Source: Polytrichum commune (lineage: Eukaryota > Streptophyta > Polytrichopsida > Polytrichales > Polytrichaceae). Taken from it: a DNA stretch of 64,000 nucleotides. The stretch is taken from positions 14,570,001 to 14,634,000 of the forward strand of contig OX485803.1 of assembly GCA_950295325.1 (NCBI GenBank). Reading direction: 5' to 3'. Below the pieces are notes generated by a model. The model ran no database searches, had not been told where the DNA came from, and saw only the letters and a program-made list of their open reading frames with translations. Positions 1 to 8,069 of the stretch are shown piece by piece; position 1 is the stretch's first letter, and each line of letters begins with the position of its first letter. The position numbers and the translations under genes were made by a program.

Positions 1-1281
1 CGCACTGCAGTAACCGAGGTCTGACGCAGGTCTGGCATGCCTCGGAGTCCGGGATAGAGTTAAGACATTTGGGTTCGGTAATGTTAGGGTCTTCCGAGAG
101 GCTCTACAAGCTAATCTTTATTGTGCTCTTCAATATGTGGAAACTCCTCTTTGGGCACTTGTTGGTGACTTGGATTTGCTATGTGACTTCCATCAACTAG
201 ACGACGTTGTTTAGGGGCTCCATCCACCTCACTCCATTGCGGCAAGACATACACATCACCCACTACACCATTCAAACCCTTCATCTTTTTCTAAATCCTA
301 CACTTATCGTCATTGTCCCAAAACTCAAACAGCCATTCCAACACCAATTCCCTTTCTAAACAAATCCTAAGCGAGGCGTACGTTTCTTCTTCAAAACCTT
401 CCACTTGTTGTAATACTGTGGCACCACAAAATCACCCTTCATAGTCCACATCTTCACTTGAGTTGCCATCCGTAAACACCAACACGGCCACCCTAGCTAG
501 CTGAAGTGGAACAATCAATCACAAGCCACGCACAGAAACTCTAAATCCAAAACCACCTCCAAAACAACCGTAAGACCTTCAGCCAAGAAAATCAAAATCC
601 TAAATGGAACCGCCCTTGATCCTAAAGCAACTACAAAGGAGACTCTACAAAGGAGATCCTAAACCAACTACATCAAGACATACTTGTTGGACTTTGTTAC
701 CATAAGCTTCAACAAGGAGTTTCAAAAAAAGTTGCCCAAAATACAGCGGACTTGAGGAAGAAACAAAACCCTAAGTGTTTTAACAAACGGCAGTGTAGGA
801 AGACGACTAGTAACGGGCGTTGTGATTTTCATCCATTTTTGTGCAAACGATGAGCCATTTTTCATCCATCCCTCATGAGGCATGCATACAAAATCGATCC
901 TACTAAACATACATCCTAGGATCCTTATTTTTAGCCCTTATGTTATTTCTACAAAAAGGAATGGCCCACATTTTAAACCTGTCTACTTTACTTGTAATGG
1001 GATTGTCTACTTTTAATGGACCCTTCATTATTTGGAATTCTTTTATAAATTTTATGTCAAACGAATTTAATCCTCCTCATATTATGTTGCATGTCGTTTT
1101 TGAAATGCACTAAGTGAACTACCCGGAGAAGAAAACCAAATGTTGATGTATTAAATACAAGCTAGAAAATGGATTCATATATTTATACTAAGCTTTTTAG
1201 TTTAATGTGATATAACGCCTCCACTAAATATACAATATATAAATCATGAATTAAACATACCTTTACAAAATCCATTTTCAC
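1..1281. other. Unassigned AT-rich intergenic sequence
   Basis: I see no convincing gene here. The longest open frame (722-910, minus) is 62 codons with no recognisable motif. The stretch ends at the TTCAC target duplication (1277-1281) that precedes the 4.1-kb element. Confidence 0.6.
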
Positions 1282-1697
1282 TGTGGGAGTCCAAATTCGA
1301 CGGAAATACGGAAATACGGATTCAATTTCCATATTTTACCTTGCTTATCTGAGGATAATAGGGTCTATTAGGACAAAATTAATGGTACTAGGAAATAGAG
1401 TAGTCTAACCCCGCCTTGTGCGGTAAAACGACTCTAAATAAGTACTATGACCGGTCCGTCAAATAGGATGGGCGGACCATGTAATCATGGTCCAAACCCT
1501 TGGTCCGGACCAAGTAACGGACGCGCCAAGATTACCCAACGGCCTGGAAGTGGCGGTTATAACGGGCCTTATGGCGGTTGGGGGAAAAGAGAGCCGTTGG
1601 TAAAAATGTTAGTAAAACCGTTGGTGGGAACCGCCGGAAAACGGTTGGTAACCGTTTTCCGTTAAACCGAACGGTAACAGGGGAAGGAAGAGGGAGG

Positions 1698-1710
1698 AAG
1701 GATATTTAAG
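1698..1710 (+). promoter_or_regulatory. TATA-like box of the 4.1-kb element
   Basis: GGATATTTAAGGG lies about 240 bp before the ATG of the 689-codon ORF, in a purine-rich context (GGAAGGAAGAGGGAGGAAGG). The following pyrimidine-rich stretch is a plausible transcription start region around 1730. Read by eye, without transcript support. Confidence 0.45.
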
Positions 1711-1940
1711 GGTCCCTTCCTTCTCCCTCCCACTCTTTTCTGGAAAAAGGCAACCTGTTGAGAGAACGAGTGGTGAGGTGTTCCTTCTTTCGAGCCGCCA
1801 GCAGTTGGATTGCTGGGACTCAGCACTTTTCAGTCACCGGCAGTGGGCTTGCCGGGATTTTGTGGCAATTAGACGGAAGAAAAGGACTCCGGAAGAGAGA
1901 GAGAGAGGTTGCAAGCCAGAAAAGGTGAGAGGAGAGGAAA

Positions 1941-4010
1941 ATGCCGGAAGCACGGGAAGAGGATCAGCGGGAACCCATCCCGATTCCGCTGAAAGCCCTC
2001 ACCCCTGCAATTCCGAGGGAGGATAGAGAGCTGCAGGAGCTCGCGGAGGATCTCAGGGTCATGGGTTGTGCGGGATTGCTCTCCAAACCCTGGAATCTCA
2101 GAGCGGAAGATACCCTCCGCGAGTTTAAATTCGAGAGGGGAAATCAGTGGCTAGGCACAAAGAGGAGGGATCCGGAACATTGGACTCCGGATACGTGGAA
2201 CAGGGTCTACGGGTTTCCCAGGGGAATCACGGAGGGGTGGGCCGGCCGCCGCGACGGCCTGTTCACCGGGAAGTTCAGAGGGGACGCGGATCCAAAGGAC
2301 GGGTTCCACCCAGGGAACTGCCGGAATATTAGGGAGCGGAGAGTGCTAGAGTTTCTCCTGCCCATTCTCAATCCAGACAAGCCGAAGCGGATTAGCCTCA
2401 CCATGGCTAACACGCTGTTTGGTGCAATGTCCGGAGTCCGGCCGGTGAATTGGGGCCTGATCATCCAGGAGATAGTCGGACGGGCCCTCCCCCATATTGG
2501 CCGGAAACCCTCCTTCCTCTCCCCCTTCATTTTGCACCTCTACCAGCATTTCGACTGCATCACGGCAGAGGAGGACCTGCTCACAATAACGGCGGATGAG
2601 GTCACCTACAAGCTGCTCCCGGAAGCCGGAGACGTCGAGACGGAGACCTCCAGCGACCCTATTCTTCCGGAAGCACCTCCCTCGTCACCCGGAAGCCCGC
2701 CACCAACCGTCTCGAGGCCACTCTCCCCCCCTCCCCCGCACCAACATCCGGAAGCCGGACCCAGCCGGGAGACCCCATGGCGAAATGTGGACCTATCCGC
2801 TTGGGACTTCCCGGAGAATCCATTCAAGCGGTTCCAGGAGGGGATGGAGGACCTCAAGACCCAGTACTACCGACTGGAGCACATCGTCAAAGGGGCGAAC
2901 CACGCTCTGGACGACTGCGGACCCGGAAACATTCTCCGGGAATTGGCAAAAAGGGCGGATCGGAAGGAGCTGGAGCAGGCCAAGACGGAGAACGCCCACC
3001 TCACCGCCCAGGTAGCGGCCATGACTCAGGAGCTGAGTCAGAAGAGCGAGGAGATCCGGAAGTACCATGCGGAGCAGGCGGTGCTTTTCAGCCGGATCCG
3101 GGAACTGGTGGGCCATCCGGCGGAGATCGTTAACAAGGCACATCTCTACGACCGGATGATGGGGTCCGGAGATCCCATTTCCGCCAGGCAGACCCTCCCC
3201 ATCCTCGTGAAGTATTCACGAACGATGAAGGATCTCCTGGCGGAAATCCAGAGGGTGGTCCCGCCAAGCGGAACACCGCGGAGGGTGCTCTATCCGGGTC
3301 CGCCAGGGTCACCAACCGGAACCCTCTACGAGGTGGTTGGTGAAGTAGCCCTGGTTCAGAATCCGCCGGCCTCTGCAGGACCCAGCCAGCTAGGAGGCAG
3401 CTCTCGGCCTGGTCATTCCGGAGGGGCTCCGGAAAGGGTCCATTCTCCCCAGGTGAGGCGGAAGAGCACCGGGTCGGTCCGATCCGGAAGCGGCCAGTCC
3501 CCTGTTCCGCGGAACTCGGATAGGTCCCGGACTCCGGATAGGGCTCGGACGCCGATCCGGCACCAGACTTCCGATCGGGAGGCCACTCCGAGTAGGGGCA
3601 AGGCTCCTATGACCCACGCCTCGCCATCGTCTCCACGGGACTGCCAAGTGGTGAGTCCATTTCCTCCGCCACACTCGAGAGCGGCCTCCAACAGGGATCC
3701 GCGGACGGCTTCACTCTCGGGTGGACGGAATCCGGAGCAGGGCACCGGAAGCGATCCTTCTCCAGTCCGAAGCATCCGGATGGGGACAGCTTCCGGAACC
3801 CCAGGGACAGTCTCCGGGACACCAGGGACCGCTACCCCACGGACCGAGAGGGCAGCGGATTCGGAGGACGAGGTTGCTCCGTCTCCGAACATGAGGAGGA
3901 TGCTCACGCGGCTGCAGAAGGCGTCGCCGGCCGGGGGCTCATCCGCCGTCAGCGGGTTAGGGAGTCACTCAAAGGAGGGATCGGCTCCGAAGAAGCACCG
4001 GTCTTCTTAA
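1941..4010 (+). CDS. 689-aa gag-like or plant-transposon protein of unknown function
   Basis: An intact 689-codon frame; I chose the ATG in AGGAAAATGCC because it gives the full ORF. Residues 30-230 look globular: a short segment around FPRGITEGW (93-100), then a hydrophobic helical block (about 135-205) containing LTMANTLFGAMSGVRPVNWG and a LSPFILHLYQHF segment. That block resembles the putative plant transposon protein and ORF-1 type domains found near gag in plant retroelements; this is from memory of family style, not a search. Residues 235-275 are Pro/Ser-rich, 330-390 are heptad-like and probably coiled coil (KELEQAKTENAHL region), and 475-689 is a basic, SR-like disordered tail with repeated RTPDR/RTPIR-type phrases. 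There is no CCHC knuckle, DTG/DSG protease or polymerase motif. A structural, nucleic-acid-binding or accessory role is possible but unproven. Confidence 0.65.
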   Translation: MPEAREEDQREPIPIPLKALTPAIPREDRELQELAEDLRVMGCAGLLSKPWNLRAEDTLREFKFERGNQWLGTKRRDPEHWTPDTWNRVYGFPRGITEGWAGRRDGLFTGKFRGDADPKDGFHPGNCRNIRERRVLEFLLPILNPDKPKRISLTMANTLFGAMSGVRPVNWGLIIQEIVGRALPHIGRKPSFLSPFILHLYQHFDCITAEEDLLTITADEVTYKLLPEAGDVETETSSDPILPEAPPSSPGSPPPTVSRPLSPPPPHQHPEAGPSRETPWRNVDLSAWDFPENPFKRFQEGMEDLKTQYYRLEHIVKGANHALDDCGPGNILRELAKRADRKELEQAKTENAHLTAQVAAMTQELSQKSEEIRKYHAEQAVLFSRIRELVGHPAEIVNKAHLYDRMMGSGDPISARQTLPILVKYSRTMKDLLAEIQRVVPPSGTPRRVLYPGPPGSPTGTLYEVVGEVALVQNPPASAGPSQLGGSSRPGHSGGAPERVHSPQVRRKSTGSVRSGSGQSPVPRNSDRSRTPDRARTPIRHQTSDREATPSRGKAPMTHASPSSPRDCQVVSPFPPPHSRAASNRDPRTASLSGGRNPEQGTGSDPSPVRSIRMGTASGTPGTVSGTPGTATPRTERAADSEDEVAPSPNMRRMLTRLQKASPAGGSSAVSGLGSHSKEGSAPKKHRSS

Positions 4011-4289
4011 TTAGGGGAGTGGCTAGATTAATTAGGCAGAATGGAGGTAGGCAGGTAGGACTTAGGAGTTTTTGAAGACGATTAATAAAATTTTCCTTTG
4101 GTAGTGTCAGCAGAAAACCCGGATCTGGATCCGAGAAATCCGGGAGACCGGGGGTAGTTAGGGTTTTCTTGAGCGGCGGCCCCTTGGGCCGCCGCCCTCA
4201 GTTTAGGGATTTTTGAGCCTCTACTTAAGGCTGAATAAGGAGCTTGAGGGGGGTTCCTTCTCCATTGTTGTATTGTGGTTACTCCTACC

Positions 4290-4298
4290 CTGAATAAA
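4290..4298 (+). terminator. Polyadenylation signal of the 4.1-kb element
   Basis: TGAATAAATG contains the canonical AATAAA about 280 bp after the stop codon of the 689-codon ORF. It is followed by a T-rich, CT-rich stretch (TCTTTGCTTCTC). If the unit is an LTR, this would mark the end of its R region, leaving about 1.1 kb of U5. Confidence 0.45.
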
Positions 4299-4503
4299 TG
4301 TCTTTGCTTCTCACTCCTTGACTTCTCTTGATTGATGTGTGTGTGAATGACCCGGAGATCGTTAGTGGAAAGAGAAAGAGAGGGCATGAGGGATAGGAGT
4401 TCCGGATAGGACATGAGAGAGGAGACCCGGATCAGATCCGGTTATCGCCTTGTAGATCCTCTCTGAGTGTAGTGGGAGGGAAACCTCACTAATCCGGTAG
4501 GTT

Positions 4504-4930
4504 GGGTAACGCCTAGGTGGGATAGCCGCTGGGAAGATTGGGTGAGATCCGGAAGGGATCCGGACTTACGCCAATCTGATCTTCTGAAGAGGTCCCGCCG
4601 TCCTTAGACGGACCTGCCCGGATTAGTGGTACGGATCGCCCAGTTATCTCAGATTGAGTAGAATCCAAGGTAGAGGTAGCCGGACAGATCCGTTGGACGG
4701 AGAAGGAGAGGTCCGGATCAGTAAGGATTCCAATAGGAGGCCACCTCCGGAGTGCAGTAGGAAAAGATCCTCATTGTTCCGAATGCCTGGGTAACGTCCA
4801 TGTGAGATAGCCGTCGTTAGGACTGGGCAAGATCCGGAAGGTGCCGGACTTACGCCATCCGATCTTCTGAAGAGGTCTCACAGTCTTTGGACGGGGTAAT
4901 CCGGAAAGTGGTACGGGTCACCTACTCATC
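4504..4930 (+). repeat. Two related ~140-bp repeats, 285 bp apart
   Basis: The segment from GGGTAACG at 4504 to about 4645 recurs from 4789 to about 4930. Shared landmarks in order are GGGTAACG, GATAGCCG, AGATCCGGAAGG, CCGGACTTACGCCA, GATCTTCTGAAGAGGTC and GTGGTACGG. Copy 1 has a CCGTC-CTTA-GACGG hairpin where copy 2 keeps only a shorter GTC/GAC stem. The copies lie in the non-coding 3' part of the 4.1-kb element. Function is unknown; RNA structure or packaging signals are possible. Confidence 0.7.
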
Positions 4931-5402
4931 CCGTCGAGTTAGATCTCCGGTTGGAATCCGGACTCCTCTGGCCACTTTGGTCCCAAGAAACAATCCGGAC
5001 CTCTCTGCGTGACCTGCCAGGACGGACCTGATCAATCCGGATTGGTTGTGAGGGAGTTTCCGGATTCTAACCTTATCAAGGACGTCTTCACCGGAAGAAA
5101 CCAATTATTCTAGAGGGTAGACGTAAAGGGGTGGGTAAGTATTATAAAGAGGACCTAGAAATAACATCCGGAGAGGTACCCTCCGGAAAAAGGCTAAGAA
5201 TGCCCCCAAAGACCAAATATCCGGAAATTAGGATTTCCGGAAATTTGGCTAAGGAAGAAGAAATAAGCAGGTACGGAGAGTTTTAGACCTCCTACACTTC
5301 ACAGAATCCCTGGACGATACTAAGGTCACCCAGAAATATCCGGATTTGGCACAAAAACCCGCCAATCCGGAACTTTTGGTGTTTGTGGGTTCCCACATTC
5401 AC

Positions 5403-6161
5403 ATTTCAATGAGAGAATCGTTGAATCATTTTTTCATTCATAGCATGTAACTAAACGATTGCATCAAACAAACGAAGACCAAAGCACAATAATTGGGCCA
5501 CAATATGGAGACCAAATCTCAAGGGAGTCCATGAGCACTCCAAGAGCCTCCTAAACACCTAAATCCAAAACACAAACCCTAACAAGAATGGACAGGGTAG
5601 TCATTCAGTACTCTTACCATATGACTTTAGTGGATGAAAATGTAAATTGGATGAAACTAACACATTTATTGTCGAGTTTCCTCTAAACCTTAGGGCCCCG
5701 TTTCGTACATCTACCTGCACTTCAAATTTCTAATTAGCCTTTTTGGATGTACACACTAGAGAAAAATAAGACCTCTCCCTTGTGTATATTATGTATGCTA
5801 GTGCCTCAAGTAATACCCCTTCTTACACTCATGTTAGTTCGTACGTGATATGAAGAGTCCCTCCCCCTAGACGGCCAAGGGAGGAGGTCTATTGGTAGCC
5901 ACCAGTCCATGAAGTATTCAAGTTATTATATGCCTGATTGCGAAAGGGATTGGTGTTTTGAAAATATGTGAAAGGTTTACGTTGCGATGGGAAACAAAGT
6001 TTCTCTAACTACACTAAATTGTCTTATTAGTGTGGGTTACCATTTGGAGTTACGTGTTGCTATAACTTTTTACTGAGCATATGATTTTTTACCGAACATA
6101 GGGTTGTGTATAATGTACTTGCAACATAGGAGTTCCCAATGTGAGGTGGGGTCCCAACAAG
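5403..6161. other. Intergenic spacer with two MITE-type fragments
   Basis: There is no gene. 5690-5870 (starting TTAGGGCCCCGTTTC) is a dispersed repeat with an inverted relative at about 38025-38215. 6012-6080 (CACTAAATTGTC, then ATTTGGAGTTACG) is one end of the TTTGGAGTTACG MITE family seen elsewhere in the window, preceded by TA. The rest is unassigned. Confidence 0.5.
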
Positions 6162-6166
6162 TAGGG

Positions 6167-6412
6167 TGTTAAGACTAGGCAATAGCCGGTGAGCGTAATG
6201 GTGCAAGTGACTAACAAGAGCCACGTGGTCGTATATATATGTTCAAGACTAAGTACATTAATGGCTTAGCCGCCACTTAGTAGCCTACAATACTATGTTT
6301 AACTAACCCCGGACCCACTACCGCGGGGATAGTGTAGCCACCTTCCGGAAGGCGGCTACCGTCATCTATATTCGGCTATAGGTCGTCAGGCTAGCTATAG
6401 GCTGCCTTAACA
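6167..6412 (-). repeat. 3' LTR of the copia element
   Basis: 246 bp, bounded by TG/CA ends on both strands and by TAGGG on the outer side. On the transcribed strand it carries a TATATATA box followed within 10 bp by a G-box (CACGTG). A 26-bp near-palindrome centred on TTCCGGAA lies at 6334-6359, with one mismatched pair. Confidence 0.95.
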
Positions 6413-6424
6413 CTCCTCCTCGAA
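6413..6424 (-). promoter_or_regulatory. Polypurine tract of the copia element
   Basis: Immediately inside the 3' LTR, the minus strand reads CGAGGAGGAG. This is the expected position and composition for the plus-strand primer of LTR-element reverse transcription. Confidence 0.75.
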
Positions 6425-6503
6425 CTATAGCGATTACCTCATTAAAGACTTTACTACTGTAAAACCCAAAGGGGAAAACCAGCAATAAAGAAAAGAGTGT
6501 AAT

Positions 6504-8069
6504 CTAGTTCGAAGTGAGTTCGTGTAAGGTTTTCATTCCTGCCTCTAACACTAGCTTCTTATGCTTGTAAGCCGGTAAGGCCTTTGTAAGCATATCGGCT
6601 ATATTGTTTTCGGATTCTATCTTCTTTATCTCAATCTGGCCTGTTTCTATAAGGTCTTGAGCAAATCCGAATATATGTGGGCTGATGTGCTTCACCCGAT
6701 CAGCCTTAATGAACCCCGTGTTCATTTGGGCGACACATGTTGCGTTATCCTCGAATATGACCGTTGGTTTAAACTTCTGGTTCATCTTGCATTGTTTTGC
6801 TAAGATCTCATGCATTGTCCTTAGCCACACCGCCTCTCTTGATGCTTCGTGAAATGCTAAGAGTTCGGCATGATTCGTGGATGTGGCAGTCACAGTTTGC
6901 TTGGCCGATTTCCATGATATCGGCGCTCCGTTCTTGATGAATATGTAACCGGTCTGAGACTTGCCTGTTACCTCATCTGTTTTGAATCCGGAGTCAGCAT
7001 ATCTTGTGATCTCGCCATTTGTGTCATTTCTGTAGTACAATCCGAGGTCCTCCGTGCCTCTCAAGTAACAGAGTAGGTGCTTAACGCCATTCCAATGGCG
7101 GACGGTCGGCTTTTTACTGTGCCTCGCGAGTATGTTCGTTGCGAAGGCAATGTCTGGCCGCGTGTGCGTGGTTAGGTATGTGAAAGCTCCAACCGCTGTA
7201 AGGTAATTAGACCTGTCCACTATCTCCTCCTCCTCCGAGCAAGGTTGGTACGGGTCGTCATCACTACGGCTCCTCCCGATCATCGGTGCGGCCAACGCGT
7301 GAGCTTGGTCCATGTTGAAAAATTTGAGCAGCTTGCGGGTGTACGACTGTTGGTGTAGGAGGACGCCATTTGGAAAGTGTTGAATTTGTAAACAAAGGCA
7401 AAACGAGGTCTTTCCGAGCAACTTCATGTTAAATTGGGCCGTGAGTAAGGTTTCGGTGTACTTACATAATGCGGGTGATCCAATTAGATTTAGATCATCC
7501 ACATAGACGGCCACAATTAGATATTGTGAATTTTGAGTCAAGGTAAATATGCATGGTAGAGTTGGATCATGTAAGAATCCATGTGAAATCAGAAAATTAC
7601 GGAGTAGGTGGTACCACATTCTGCCGGCTTGTTTTAAGCCGTATAGTGCCTTACATATGCGTAAGCCTAGAAATCTCCCAGGTGAAGGGGTAGGCAGCTT
7701 TGGTAAAAACTCTGGAGGGGGTGAGATATACAAGAGCATATCTAGGTTGTCATATAGGTATGCCGTTACAACATCCATCAAAAATATTTCAAGGCGAAAA
7801 TAGACTGCGAATGCCAACAGACACCTGAATGATGTGATATCCAGGACGGGGGCATAAGTTTGGTCGAAGTCCTCTCCCGGCCGTTGCGAGAAGCCTTGAG
7901 CAACAAGGTGGACCTTGAATCGAAGCAACTTACCGTTGGCATCAAATTTTCTAGAGAAAATTAGTTTGTGGCCCACTGGAGGTTTTGTGAGTTCAGTGGA
8001 TACCTCGCCGAATATCTGGTGCTTCCTGAGGGATGCGTATTCGGTCTCTAGAGCTTTGCTCCAATCGGG
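6504..8069 (-). pseudogene. pol: Copia reverse transcriptase and RNase H segment (downstream of nonsense codon)
   Basis: This continues the same reading frame as 8070-10802 after a TGA at 8070-8072. The open part with its own Met is 6504-7976 (490 codons), but that Met lies inside the RT region and is not a natural start. Motifs counted from it: RFKVHLVAQGF, QMDV-type catalytic Asp in FLMDVVTAYL (about 68), LYGLKQAGR, and catalytic YVDD (158-161). RNase H follows, with YADSGF, a TSTNHAEL segment where ATSTxEAE is usual, FEDNATC and the KHIS...F box near the end. In an active element it would be part of one polyprotein, copying element RNA in cytoplasmic virus-like particles. Without readthrough of the TGA it cannot be made at normal levels. 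Confidence 0.9.

Larger units (their letters stand above)
1282..5397 (+). mobile_element. 4.1-kb TG...CA element with 5-bp TSD carrying one ORF (solo LTR-like)
   Basis: The unit begins TGTGGGA and ends TCCCACA, and it is flanked on both sides by TTCAC (1277-1281 and 5398-5402). TG...CA ends plus a 5-bp duplication are the signature of integrase-mediated LTR insertion. Inside are a TATA-like box (about 1700), one 689-codon ORF (1941-4010), an AATAAA signal near 4293, and about 1.1 kb of non-coding sequence with two related repeats. I found no protease, integrase, reverse transcriptase or RNase H. I also saw no direct repeat between the first and last kilobase, so two ordinary LTRs are not visible. 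The simplest reading is a solo LTR about 4.1 kb long that contains an ORF; a non-autonomous element is the alternative. The intact ORF and perfect TSD suggest a recent insertion. Ends and TSD are seen directly; the class is inferred. Confidence 0.7.

Noticed and set aside
2207-3907. Long minus-strand and alternative-frame ORFs across the 689-codon gene
   Set aside because: They overlap the intact plus-strand frame in a GC-rich region where stops are rare; their translations are Pro/Arg/Ser-rich shadows without motifs.
1282-5397. Classification as a MULE, hAT or CACTA DNA transposon
   Set aside because: The 5-bp duplication and TG...CA ends do not fit 8-11 bp, 8 bp or 3 bp duplications, and no transposase domain is seen.
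6012-6166. Extending the copia element leftwards to include the MITE-like end
   Set aside because: The TAGGG duplication fixes the element boundary at 6167; the MITE fragment is pre-existing flank.
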